From Spiroplasma litorale (lineage in GTDB: Bacteria > Bacillota_I > Bacilli_A > Mycoplasmatales > Mycoplasmataceae), in contig NZ_CP012357.1 of NCBI RefSeq assembly GCF_001267155.1, forward strand, positions 62,001-126,000: a stretch of 64,000 bases of DNA, given 5' to 3'. Positions 32,046 through 43,772 of this stretch are shown here, in pieces. Under the pieces are notes generated by a model. That model was given only the letters and a program-made list of their open reading frames with translations. It was not told the DNA's origin and did no database searches. Position 1 is the stretch's first letter; the number at the start of each line of letters is the position of its first letter. A program made the translations under genes and the position numbers.

Positions 32046-33011
32046 ATGTTTGTTACATTTATAATTGTAATTCCAAATGCAAAAGAAGAGTTTAAACACT
32101 CGATTGAAAGCGTTTTAAACCAATCAGTTAAAGATTACGAACTAATAATTGTTTTAGATCGTGACATTAATGATATTGAAGAGAACGAGTATTTTTGCAA
32201 CCTTTATAAAGATAATAAAAATATTAAACTAGTATTTAACAATAATAGATACGGGTCTTCTTATTCTTGAAATATTGGACTTGAGTTATGCCAAGGAAAA
32301 TATGTAAAATTTATTTCTCAAGGAGATACAATAGAAAAAGATTTTGTTATTAAAATCCAAAATAAATTAAAAGAACACGATTCTAACTCAATAGATGTTA
32401 TTGAATATAGTTTTAATTTTGTTAATGATAATCAAATACCCTCTAAATCATTTTTAGAATCAAACAAAGTATATTTTTTAGAATCAGAATATGATCCATT
32501 AGCTTACACAAATAATTTGCTTTTTAACAAGCTTTACAATTTTCAAATTATAGATAATTTTAAATTTAAATTTAGAAATCAAGTTAGATTTGATATGTTA
32601 TTTTTCTATAAAATATATAGCCAAGCAAAAACTTATTTATATATTAATTCAGAAAGTTTAGAAAATGTTATTTTAAGACAAGTTCAATATTCAATATTTG
32701 ATATTGTAAATCAATGAACACATATTTTTAATTATTATAGAAGAATTAAAAAATATAATGAATTAAAAGATTATATAAAATACTCATATTATAAAACAAT
32801 GCTTCATATATGAATATGAACAATCTCAAAAACAAGTAATAAAATATTAACAAAAAAAGCATTTGATTTTGCTAATAGAAAATTTGAACCTAAAAAAGAA
32901 GATTTCATAAAAAATAACGTTGTTTTTTTAAATACAAAAGATGAAACTTTCAAAAATTTAGTTATTAATTTCTCAAACTATATCAAAGAAAAACTTAAAA
33001 GTATGAAATAA
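32046..33011 (+). CDS. Family 2-like glycosyltransferase
   Basis: 321 residues. The N-terminal GT-A fold is recognisable: FIIVIPNAKEEFKHSIESVL, NQSVKDYELIIVLD, then NNRYGSSYSWNIGLELCQGKYVKF (key parts shown). Where most GT2 enzymes have a D-x-D metal site (FLDSDD), this one has FISQGDT, so only one acid remains. The C-terminal 150 residues are basic and aromatic and may touch the membrane. The acceptor could be a glycolipid. It precedes the RDD/beta-lactamase-fold gene by 15 nt. Confidence 0.7.
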
Positions 33012-33026
33012 CAAAGAGAGACTTAG

Positions 33027-34832
33027 ATGGAAAAACAAAAAGTTAAAAATAAAACTGAATTTAAAGAACCATCGGTTTATATAATGTTATTAGCAAGAAT
33101 TATTGATATCTTATTATCTTCTGTACCAATGATATTGATTTATATATTTTTAAAAGTCGAGAGCTTACAAAGTGCTTTAATATTATTTTTCTCTTTTAAT
33201 TTTTCATTTTTTATATATTTTATTTTATTACCATATTTATTGAAAGGTAATACAATTGGAAAGTTTGTTTGCCTCTTAAGGTTAAAAAATGAGGGAAATA
33301 AAAATTTATTTTTATGCATACTAAGAAGAGAGTTGTATTTTTTATATATCCCCTTCATAGTTCAGACTTTATTACAAATTGTTGCACTTTTATTTTTTAG
33401 ATACTATCAACCTGGTAATAGCGATATGAATAGCAATGGTTGAAAAATAGCAGTTATAATTCAAAATTTAGGAAATACATTTCTAGCTATTTGATTTTTT
33501 TATTTGGTAATCACAATTTACCTAAGTCCTAAAAAAAGATCTGCGATTGATGCAAAACTAAATATTAAAATTTATTCTTTAAAATTTATAAATCAAAATC
33601 AATCTAAAAAATATGTAAACGTAGTTGAAGAAAATTATATACCAGGGGTTATTAATATGAATGAATTAATTGAAAATAAATCAATAGAGTTTAAGAAAAC
33701 AGAAAACCTAATCCAAGGCTGAGTTGAAAACTCATTCATTAATGGTGCAGTAATTAAGATTCAAAAAGGTAAGTCTTTAATTTATGAAAATGTTTTTGGT
33801 TATAATAATTTAAAAGAAAAAACTTTGATGAAAAGTAATACTATATTTAAAGGATATTCTATTACAAAAATGCTAACTGCAATTGGAACTTTAATTTTAG
33901 CGGATAAGAATTTAATATCATTAAACGATGAAGTATCTAAATACTTACCATGATTTAAAAATATGAAAGTTTATGAAAACGGAGAAATAAAAGAAGCGAA
34001 AAATAAAATTAAAATTTATCATCTATTAACAATGACTAGTGGCTTAGTTTATGGGGGTAAAACAACTCAAAGCGAGCATCAAACAGAAAAACTTTTATTA
34101 AAAATCCGCAATAAAGAATTTGCCAATGATGAATTTATGAAAATGGTATGTGATATACCTTTGGAGTTTGAACCTGGAACATCTTGAAAGTATGGAATAT
34201 CATATGATGTTTTAAGTGCATTAATTGAAAAAGCTATAGGTAGTTCATTCAGAAATTTTATAAAAGAAAATATATTAGATAGACTTAATATGAATGATAC
34301 TGATTTTTATATGATTGATAAACTTAGAGAAGCTTGTGTATACAAAGTATTAAATGAAAATGAAAAAAATAAATTAATAAAACTAGATAATTTTAATTAC
34401 TTACTTCAAGATATTGAAAAAGTGCCGAATATTTCTATGGGTGGTTCGGGTATATTTACAACTTGTGAAGATTATTTTAAATTTTTAAAATTTTTACTTA
34501 CAGGAAATGATAAAAATAATGTAAAATTATTATCTGATGAAATGTTAATACAAATGAGAAGCGATCAAGTTCATCTTTTAAAAAAATTTTTATATATGAA
34601 TATAAATGAAGATTATAGTTATGGTTATGGAGTAAGGGTCAGATTATCAAACCAAATAGAACCATTAACTTCTATTGGTCAATTCGGATGAGATGGTTTA
34701 CTTGGATCTAGTTGTATAGTTGATCCAAAAAATGAGCTCATAGTTTGTTTTATGACAAGTGTTAAACAAAAAGATGACAAAATTGTTAAAGAGTTATCAA
34801 AAGCAATTTATGAAGATATTAATATGCAATAG
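33027..34832 (+). CDS. RDD-domain / serine beta-lactamase-fold fusion protein
   Basis: 601 residues. Residues 1-185 form an RDD-type membrane domain with about four helices and the typical charged positions (LARIID, later KKRSAIDAKL). Residues 215-601 form a class C beta-lactamase/esterase-like domain with S278-x-x-K281 (GYSITK), LLTMTSGL, and a tyrosine at 389 in YGISYDVL where Y-x-N is usual. Such serine hydrolases act on peptides or esters. This organism has no peptidoglycan genes in view, so a lipid or peptide substrate is more likely. UGA-Trp codons link the parts into one frame. Confidence 0.75.
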
Positions 34833-34840
34833 GAGGTAAG

Positions 34841-37006
34841 ATGGATAATTATCTAGAAGATTTAAACAAGGAACAATTAGAAGCTGTTATAAATATAGAT
34901 AGGCCAGTAAGAATAATAGCTGGAGCTGGTAGTGGAAAAACAAAAGTCATTACTTCCAAAATAGTTTATCTAATTAAAAATCAAGGTATAGCACCAAAAA
35001 AAATTTTAGCAGTAACATTTACTAACAAGGCTGCAAATGAAATGAAGTCAAGGGTTATAAAAGCTTTGCCTGAAATTGATAATACACCAATGATAACCAC
35101 ATTTCATGCTTTTTGTGTGAGGGTTCTTAGAGAAGATGGTGATTGCATTGGTCTATCAAGAGACTTTGTTATTGTCGATGCAAGTGAACAAGCTAAAATT
35201 ATTAATAAAATAAAAAAAAGACTTGGTATCTTTGATGATTTAACAATTAATAATAAAAAAATTTCTTATAAATTAAGTAAATGAAAGTCTGAAAAGAAGT
35301 CAATTGAAGAATTACAAGAAACTATTTTTAATAATGATGAAAAAAAATTAATCAGAATATATGATGCCTATATAAAAGAATTTGATGAAAATAACTATGT
35401 TGATTTTGATGACCTTATACTTAAGACACATTTATTATTTTCTTCTGATAAAAATACTCTTTTAAAATGAAGAAATAGATTTGATTACATTTTAGTTGAT
35501 GAATTCCAAGACACAAATTATCCACAATTTGATTTAATTCGTTGAGTAAGTAAGGAAAATAATCTAACAGTTGTTGGAGATCCAGACCAAACCATATATT
35601 CTTGAAGGGGTGCAAAAGTAAAAATAATACTAGATTTTAGTAAAGTATTTCCAAATTCAAAAACTATATTTTTAAATCAAAATTATAGATCTACTAAAAG
35701 CATATTAAATTTAGCAAATCAATTTATAAGTCTAAATCAAAATAGGGAAGAAAAGATTATACATACAAATAACCATGAAGGTAAAAGTATTAAAATTAAT
35801 GAGGCATCAACAAGAATCAGTGAAGCTAAAATTGTTGCCAATAAAATTCAAGAAATAGTAAAATCTAAAAAATACAGTTATTCAGATATTTATGTTTTAT
35901 ATAGAATAAATGCTTGATCCCAAGAATTTGAAAAAGAGTTTCAAAATAAGGGTATTCCATTTCAATTAATTGGAGGATTTAAGTTTAAAGATAGAAAAGT
36001 AATTAAAGACGTTACAGCAATGCTTAAGGCTGTATCTTTTAAAGATGATATTTCAGTAGAACATTTTCTTTCACTAACTCCTAAGGTTGGACAAGTTTCA
36101 ATAGAAAAACTAGTTCAAAAAGCTTATGAAATCAATTCGAGTCTATTTGATTTGGTAACAAAAAACCTTGAAATTGCTTTAACAATAAACAAAAATCTTA
36201 AGGAAGTGAGTTCCGCACTTATTAAAGGAAGTGAACTATCAGAAACTAATTTTTCTGTTCAAGAAACATGTAAAAAAGTTATTAATTTATCTGGATATAT
36301 GTCAAGGTTTAATGTTAATGATAAAGAGGACCAAGAAGCAATAAATAATATAAATGCCTATTATGACCAGATGGCTAACTATGATAATGAGTATAACTTC
36401 TCAAATGACTCTAATGTTGTTAAAGATTTTTTGTATAGTGAGGCTTTAATTTCTGATCAAGATGATTTAAAAACTTTAAATAAAGTCACATTACTTACAA
36501 TTCATGCAGCGAAGGGATTGGAAAATAAAGTTGTCTTTATAGTAGGGCTAAATCGTGATGTTTTTCCTTCATATATGAGTTTTATGTCAAAAGACTCACT
36601 AGAAGAAGAAAGACGAGCATTTTATGTTGCGATCACAAGGGCTAAAGAAGAACTTTATATATCTTATGTTTCAGGTGAATATTCACACATATCTAAAGGG
36701 GAACTAATTCAATCAAAATTTATTGAAGAACTTGACCCTAAATTATATGAAATTGAAAAAAATATATACTTTCACCCTGATAATACATATACAAGCACAA
36801 AAGCTTCAAATATTAATTTAAAAGATAAAGTGGAAGAAAAATTGAAAAAAATTAATTTAATAAAAGGTGATATCATTGACCATATTGTATTTGGTAAAGG
36901 TAGTGTAGTTAAAATACAAGATAAATATATTTCAATCGCTTTTGAAGACCCTAAACAAGGGGTAAAAATGGTTCCAATAAATTCTTCAACTTGGAAAAAA
37001 ATTTAA
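34841..37006 (+). CDS. pcrA: ATP-dependent DNA helicase, UvrD/PcrA family
   Basis: 721-residue superfamily 1 helicase acting in repair and replication. Walker A is AGAGSGKT (27-34), motif Ia AVTFTNKAANEM, Walker B VDEFQDTN, motif III GDPDQTIYSWRG, motif V VTLLTIHAAKGLE and motif VI EEERRAFYVAITRA. The C-terminal tail ends with a Tudor-like VFGKGSVVKIQ segment typical of PcrA. AGGAGGT overlaps the stop of the previous gene, indicating co-transcription. Confidence 0.95.
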
Positions 37007-37038
37007 TTTTATTTGAAAATATTTGTATATTTATTGTA

Positions 37039-37044
37039 TATAAT
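37039..37044 (+). promoter_or_regulatory. -10 box for ptsH
   Basis: TATAAT 29 nt before the ptsH start codon. The best -35 candidate is TTGAAA at 37013-37018, but its 20-nt spacer is long. Confidence 0.45.
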
Positions 37045-37073
37045 GAAAGGGTAATAAAAAAGGAGGAAGACTA

Positions 37074-37337
37074 ATGACTTCATTTAAAGCAAAAGTTATA
37101 GATCCAGTAGGGTTACATGCTAGACCTGCTTCAGTATTAACAAAAGAAGCATCAAAATTCACATCAGAGATTAAGATTAAAACAGGTGATAAAGAAGGTA
37201 ACCTAAAATCTATCATGAACGTAATGGCATTAGCAGTAAAATCAGGTTCTGAAATCATTATTGAAGCATCAGGAGATGATGAAAAAGAAGCTATAGCTGC
37301 AATCGAACAAGCTATGAAAGATAATTCTATAATTTAA
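37074..37337 (+). CDS. ptsH: Phosphocarrier protein HPr
   Basis: 87-residue PTS phosphocarrier. His15 in GLHARPAS accepts phosphate from EI and passes it to EIIA. Ser46 in LKSIMNVM is the target of HPr kinase encoded at 1793. A strong AGGAGGAAG site precedes the ATG. It stands apart from ptsI and crr (46596-48868) and is bounded by its own promoter and a terminator. Confidence 0.97.
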   Translation: MTSFKAKVIDPVGLHARPASVLTKEASKFTSEIKIKTGDKEGNLKSIMNVMALAVKSGSEIIIEASGDDEKEAIAAIEQAMKDNSII

Positions 37338-37366
37338 TAAATTAATTTTCATATAATGTATAAAGT

Positions 37367-37396
37367 AAAAAAATACAATTATAGGTATTTTTTTTT
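37367..37396 (+). terminator. Hairpin between ptsH and nrdF
   Basis: AAAAAAATAC / GTATTTTTTTTT with an 8-nt loop. It probably ends the ptsH message. A TATAAT (37352-37357) lies upstream of it, so a transcript starting there would run through this hairpin before nrdF. Confidence 0.65.
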
Positions 37397-37417
37397 CTCT
37401 AATTAGGAAGGAATACT

Positions 37418-38440
37418 ATGGCAAAACAAAAAAATGATTATTATAATGAATCGGTATCACCAGTTGAGTATGCATTAAATAAGTTTAAGGGAAAAATGCG
37501 TTCAGTTAACTGAAATGTGATTAATGATGACAAGGACTTAGAAGTTTGAAATAGAGCAACTCAAAATTTCTGATTACCAGAAAAAGTACCAGTTTCAAAT
37601 GACCTAGTTTCTTGAAAAACACTTGAGCCCAAATGACAACAACTGATAACTCGTACCTTTACAGGATTGACATTGCTTGACACAATACAAGCAACTATCG
37701 GAGACATTGCTCAAATACCTAATTCTTTAACAGATCATGAACAAGTTGTATATGCTAACTTTTCTTTTATGGTTGCTGTTCATGCAAGGTCTTATGGAAC
37801 AATTTTTTCTACATTATGTTCAAGTGAACAAATCGAAGAAGCGCACGAATGAGTTATAAATACTAAAAGTTTACAAGACAGAGCTAGAATTTTAATACCT
37901 TTTTACACTGGTGATGATATTTTAAAATCTAAAGTAGCTGCTGCTTTAATGCCTGGTTTTTTATTGTATGGAGGTTTTTACTTACCATTTTACTTATCTG
38001 CAAGAGGTAAACTATCTAATACATCAGATATAATTAGACTTATTTTAAGAGACAAAGTTATTCATAATTATTACAGTGGTTATAAGTATCAAAAAAAAGT
38101 ACAAAAATTAAGTCCTGATAAACAAGCGGAAATGAAAAAGTTTGTATTCGACTTATTGTATGAATTAATTGATTTAGAAAAAAAATATTTACTTGAGTTA
38201 TACGATGGATTCGGTATAGCAGATGATGCGATTAGATTTAGTGTGTATAATGCTGGTAAATTTTTACAAAACCTTGGTTATGAATCACCATTCTCAGAAG
38301 AAGAAACAAGAATTGATCCTGAGATATTTACCCAGTTATCAGCAAGAGCCGATGAAAACCATGACTTCTTTTCTGGTAATGGGTCATCTTATATAATGGG
38401 TGTTACTGAAGAGACAGAAGACTCTGATTGAGAGTTTTAG
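37418..38440 (+). CDS. nrdF: Ribonucleotide reductase small subunit NrdF, VPK type (metal-free class Ie)
   Basis: 340-residue R2 protein. Of the six metal ligands of normal NrdF it keeps D88, H122 and H216, but the three glutamates are replaced: Val119 (MVAVHARSY), Pro179 (LMPGFLLYGGF) and Lys213 (RDKVIHNYY). This V/P/K triple and the radical tyrosine at 126 match the class Ie protein known from Mesoplasma florum, where a DOPA radical forms with no metal. It supplies the radical to NrdE for dNTP synthesis. The frame crosses several UGA-Trp codons. AGGAAGGA precedes the start. nrdI follows after 3 nt. Confidence 0.95.
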
Positions 38441-38443
38441 TTT

Positions 38444-38905
38444 ATGCATGACGATATTAAATTAGTGGATGATTCTGAAATTGTTAAACCAACCGGAAAA
38501 GTTCATGTTGTGTATTTTTCATCCATATCAAACAATACCCACAGATTTATAGAAAAATTAGAAATTGATAATTCTAGAATTCCATATGAATTAGAAAATG
38601 AACTTAAAATATCAAAAGACTATGTTTTAATTACTCCAACATATGGTGGAGGCGGTAAAGATACTGCTGGTGCTGTACCAAAACAGGTTATCAAATTTTT
38701 AAATGATGAAAATAATAGAAAATATTGTAGAGGAGTTGTTGCTTCTGGTAACACTAATTTTGGTGACTCTTTTGCAATTGCTGGACCAATACTTTCTAAA
38801 AAACTTAATGTTCCTTTGCTTTATCAATTTGAGCTTTTGGGAACAAGCCACGATGTGGTTACTTTAAAAAAAATTCTTAATGATTTTTGAAACGAAGGGA
38901 ATTAA
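38444..38905 (+). CDS. nrdI: Flavoprotein NrdI
   Basis: 153-residue flavodoxin-like protein with FMN-site motifs [12 protein letters not shown] and [16 protein letters not shown], and the family stretch [12 protein letters not shown]. In class Ib and Ie systems reduced NrdI makes superoxide to activate NrdF; for the VPK-type NrdF it is needed for DOPA radical formation. There is no clear ribosome site 3 nt after nrdF, so translation is probably coupled. Confidence 0.94.
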
Positions 38906-38912
38906 TAATAAT

Positions 38913-41057
38913 ATGAACAATAAAAAAGATGTCATAGACACAGAAGAATATATAAAACTTAATGCAAGGTCAAAAATTTTTGTAAAAGATAAAGATAACT
39001 TCATTCTTGATAAAGAAGCAGCCAAATTATATATTGAACAAAAAATTGTTCCAAATACTATGAAGTTCAATAGTATTGAAGAAAGAATTAATTACTTAGT
39101 TCAAAATGAATATTATGATGAAGAAGTAATCAACAAATACAAAATGAGTGAAATTGTCGAACTAACAAATTACGCATTTACTTTTAATCATTCATTTCCA
39201 AGTTTTATGGGGGCATTAAAGTTTTTTAATGCATATGCTTTAAAAACATTTGATGGAAAACAATTCTTAGAAACTTATGAAGAAAGAGTTGTTATGAATG
39301 CACTATTTTTAGCGGGCGGAGACATAAATAAGGCGGAAGACTTATTAAAACAAATAATATTGAATAGATATCAACCTGCAACTCCAACATTTTTAAATGC
39401 AGGAAAAAAACAAAGAGGAGAATATGTTTCTTGTTACTTGCTAAGAGTTGAAGATAATATGGAATCAATCGCTAGAGCAGTTACAACTTCACTTCAATTA
39501 TCAAAAAGGGGTGGCGGAGTTGCTCTTTGTTTAACAAATTTACGTGAATTTGGAGCACCTATTAAAAATATTGAAAATCAAGCAACAGGAGTTATACCTG
39601 TTATGAAAATCTTAGAAGATACTTTTTCATACGCTAATCAATTAGGACAAAGACAAGGCGCTGGTGCAGTTTATTTAAACGCTCACCACCCAGATATTAT
39701 TTCTTTTTTAGATACAAAAAGAGAAAATGCAGATGAGAAAATTAGAATTAAATCATTATCTTTAGGAGTTGTGGTTCCAGATATTACATTTGAACTTGCA
39801 AAGGAAAATAAAGAAATGGCTCTATTTAGTCCTTATGATGTTGAGAAAGAATATAAGAAACCATTTTCAGATATTTCAATAACTCAAGAATATGAAAATC
39901 TATTAAAAAATAATAATATTAAAAAAACATATATAAATGCAAGAAAACTATTTCAAACAATTGCTGAATTACATTTCGAAAGTGGATATCCTTATATTCT
40001 ATTTGATGATACTGTAAATAATAGAAATGCACATAATGGTAGAATTGTTATGAGTAACTTGTGTAGCGAGATTGTTCAAGTAAGTACCCCAAGTACATTT
40101 AGAGATGATTTAAGTTTTGAAACAATTGGAGAAGATATTTGTTGTAATTTAGGAAGTCTAAATATTGCAAAAGTAATGGAAAGCGGTAAAGATTTTGGTC
40201 ATGTTGTTTATGATTCAATCTTTGCATTAGATTATGTATCAAGAAACTCAGATCTAAAAAGTGCGCCTTCAATTGAAAACGGAAATAGAAACAATCATGC
40301 TGTTGGTTTAGGAGCTATGAATCTCCATGGATTTTTAGCAACAAACGAAATATATTATAATTCTGAAGAAGCTGTTGACTTTACAAATATATTCTTTTAT
40401 GTACTTGCTTATAATGCTTTTAAATCATCTGCTAAACTGGCAAAAAAATATGGAGCATTTAAAAATTTTAAAAATACAAAATTTGCTGATGGATCATATT
40501 TCAAAAAGTATACAGAATGTGAAGATGGAAAATGATTACCAATTACTGAAAAAGTTAAAGATATATTTAAAAAATATAATGTTGAAATACCTTCAAAACA
40601 AAATTGAATAAATTTAGTTGAAGAAATAAAAAAAACAGGGATAGCAAACTCGCATTTATTAGCGGTTGCTCCTACAGGATCAATAAGTTATTTATCTTCT
40701 TGTACCCCAAGCTTACAACCAGTTGTTGCACCAGTTGAAGTAAGAAAAGAAGGTAAATTAGGTAGAGTTTATGTGCCTGCATATAACATTAATTTTGATA
40801 ATATGCAATACTATGCAATGGACGCATACGGAGTTGGTCCAGATTGAATTATCGATATTGCTGCAGCAGCACAACAACATGTTGATCAAGCAATATCACT
40901 TACATTATTTATGACAGATAAAGCAACCACAAGAGATTTAAACAAGGCTTATATAAGAGCTTTCAAAAAAGGTTGTGCTTCAATTTATTATGTTAGAGTT
41001 CGTCAAGATGTATTAGAAGATAGTGAAAACTATGATTGTGATGCTTGTGTAATATAA
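38913..41057 (+). CDS. nrdE: Ribonucleoside-diphosphate reductase large subunit NrdE
   Basis: 714-residue catalytic subunit. The substrate-site cysteine in [11 protein letters not shown], the NLCSEI motif (N-x-C-x-E) and a second redox cysteine are present, and the C-terminus ends CDACVI, the swinging dithiol re-reduced by a thioredoxin-like donor. The ATG giving MNNKKDVID was chosen; the upstream part of the frame only overlaps nrdI. GAAGGG lies 13 nt before it. Forms the active enzyme with NrdF. Followed by a terminator. Confidence 0.96.
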
Positions 41058-41097
41058 AATCCTTTTATAAACGTACCGTTTTATAAAAGAATTTTTT
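41057..41097 (+). terminator. Intrinsic terminator after nrdE
   Basis: CTTTTATAAACG pairs with CGTTTTATAAAAG (one bulged T), followed by a T-rich tract. A TATAAT at 41111-41116 follows and probably starts the ABC transporter operon. Confidence 0.75.
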
Positions 41098-41138
41098 ATT
41101 TTTTTTCATATATAATGGTTAGGAAAGGAAATTTTACC

Positions 41139-41888
41139 ATGATAGAAATTAAAGAAGTATCAAGAAAAATTGGAAATTTTAGTTTGAAAAAAGTTAGTTT
41201 TAATATAAACAATGGTGATGTAATTGCTTTTGTTGGTGACAATGGTGCAGGTAAAACAACAACAATTAAAGCTCTATTTGGAGAACTAAAAATTGATAGT
41301 GGATCAATTTTAATTGATGGAGAAAACTTATTTAAAAATAATAACTTAAGAAAAGTAGCTTTCTTTCCAGATTCAAATAATGTTCCTTTAAATATGAAAT
41401 TATCAGATTATTTGCGTTATATTTGTGCTGCAAATGATTTATCAAAAGAAGAAACTGAATTGAATACTGAGTATGTTTATAGATTACTTGAATTAAAACC
41501 TTTTAAAGATAAATTAATTAAAAAATTGTCTTCAGGTTGAAAAAAGAAAGCTATAATGGCCAGTGTTCTAATAAGAAAACCTAAATATATCATATTTGAC
41601 GAACCTACTGCAAACGTGGATGTTGAGTCTAAAATGTATTTTATGGAAATATTTAGATTATTAGCAAAAGTTGGGATAACAATACTTATAACAAGTCATA
41701 TAATTGAAGAGTTGCAAGAAGTTGCAAACCATTTGGTTCTTATAAGAAGAGGCGAAATAGTTCACGATGCTAAGTTTGATAATTCAAAAGAAAAAATAAT
41801 GGATGTATATAAGAAATATATGCAAAGTCCAATTAAAGATCTATCAATATTAAGAAATTTATATGCAAATCAAAAGAGGGAATCATAA
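41139..41888 (+). CDS. ABC transporter ATP-binding protein (exporter pair 1)
   Basis: 249-residue ATPase. Walker A GDNGAGKTTT (about residues 33-42), Walker B YIIFDEP, and H-loop TSHIIEE are intact. The ABC signature reads LSSGWKKKA instead of LSGGQ, with the Trp coded by UGA. It pairs with the permease that begins 1 nt after its stop. It is a close paralog of the ATPase at 43773, sharing a 47-nt identical stretch around Walker A. I chose the ATG behind AAAGGAA. The cargo is unknown. Confidence 0.88.
41241..41287 (+). repeat. 47-nt exact direct repeat, copy 1
   Basis: Covers the Walker A region of the first ABC ATPase. It is identical, including third codon positions, to 43875-43921 in the second ATPase 2.6 kb away. 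Confidence 0.85.
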
Positions 41889-41889
41889 G

Positions 41890-43761
41890 ATGGAAAAATT
41901 AGAAAAAGAAACTAAGACAAATAGCAAAAATTATATTTCTTCTTATAAAAATTTTAATAATCTTTATTGAATAAATCTAAAGATATCTTTAAAAGCTACA
42001 AGTATTATTACAGCTGGAGTTATAACTTCGTTTAGTATATTTTTATTATTAATTGTAGAATTTGCATCTGGATATTCAGTTCAAAAAAGTTATGCTTCTT
42101 ATAGAGATGTAGTTTATATTTTTATAACTGCAATTGTTATTGTTAATGCTATGGTTATTTCATTTTATTTATATAAAACACAAAACAGAACCGGTATTCA
42201 AGCAATTGAACTTAGAGCGGGTTATACTGTATTTAAATCGTTTATAATAAGACAATTAGTTCAATTGACAATTATAGTTGTTTACTTACTACCTTTATTT
42301 TTATTATCAGTACCAATGATGTTTATTTTTAATATGGATTCAAAGTTTTATTTTGGTACATTATTTTCACAACTATTTTTTATTATTTTTCTAGGAATAT
42401 TTTCCTCTCTGATAATTAACGCAATTGTACTTAGTTTCAAAACTGCAATGGCAGCTTGTTTATCAACTATTTTTATGATTTTTTGTTCAATAACTCCGTT
42501 TGTTTACAACTTAGCAACTTCTGTTGGAAATCTTTCAAGTGGAGAAAAACAAAAAGTACCTTTAATAAATTTAAAATTTAAATCAGGATCAGACTTTTAT
42601 AATAATTTTAAAAACGATGCGAATTTGAGCAGTGTTTTTGATGACAATACACCTGAAAATAAATCAAAAACATTAGATAATTTAAATGAAAACTATAATA
42701 AAGCTGCAGATAGTTTGGCAAAAATAAATCCAAGTAATAACAGATTTAAAAATAACGATTTAAAAACATGAAGAGTTTCAGATAATAATCAACTTTATAC
42801 ATATGCTTTAAAAAAAGGTGAAATAATGTATAACTATATGCTTGGAGAAGATCAATTAACAGAATGAAATTTATTAAGTAATACATCATTTGGTAAATTA
42901 CTAATAGATATAAATGAAACTTTTTTTAAAGAAGATATTTACTCAAATTTAGTAAAAGAATTTAAATCTGTTACACCAAACATATATAAAAGATCTTATA
43001 ATATGGGTCAAGATTCTAATAAAATAAATGTTACCTTAAATAATTTTATTAAAGAAATAGATAAAACATTACCACAATATAGTGGTTTGGTAAATTACAT
43101 AAATAAATTCTATTTAGCAAATTATGATTATCTTATTTTAGATAATAAAACACTAATAGATACTATTAGCAATGATTCAATTTATAATGAGTCATCATGA
43201 GGAAAAGAATCAGCTTGTTCAACTTGAGGTGAAGGAAGCAAAAATTGTAACTCTGAAACTATTAATAAAAATGATGAATATAAAAATAAATACACAGAAT
43301 ATCCAGAACTAACAATATTTAATGGACTATTTTTAGGATTATGAAAAAACTCAATGATTTTTAATATTGACAATAAAGAAGATGTTAACTACTCACTTGA
43401 TGACTATTCAAAACTAACAAAATCGTTTTCAACATCATCTACAAACATTATGATTCACTTTCCAATGATGTTTAGTGGTATATTTATGGATTCATTAGTT
43501 GATGATGGATTAAGTACACAATCATTTTTATCTGTTTCAAGACCTGTAACTTACATAAAAAATTTATTTGATTATGAAAAACAAGCTCCTGAAAATAAAA
43601 ACAAAACAAATAACTCTTCTTTAACACCTCTATTTAAAGATGGATATTTAAAATACTCTTCATATTTTATTAAAGGACTTGCTTTCTTTGTTTACTTACT
43701 AGTAGCTTCACCGCTTGCGTATTTAACTTGATTATCATATAGAAGAAGGGCTAGAGTTTAG
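41890..43761 (+). CDS. ABC transporter permease with large extracellular domain (pair 1)
   Basis: 623 residues. After a cytoplasmic N-terminus, about six membrane segments lie between residues 35 and 220. Then comes a large hydrophilic region (about 225-590) and one last membrane helix near the C-terminus (FFVYLLVASPLAYLT) with a basic tail. This resembles ABC-2 type exporters. The QNRTGIQAIELRAGY stretch has a counterpart in the second permease (KQMIDGIQIIEVRSG), showing common descent. The soluble region contains a Cys pair (SACSTWGEGSKNC). Cargo unknown; surface lipids or peptides are possible. Confidence 0.75.
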
Positions 43762-43772
43762 GTGATTGGATT

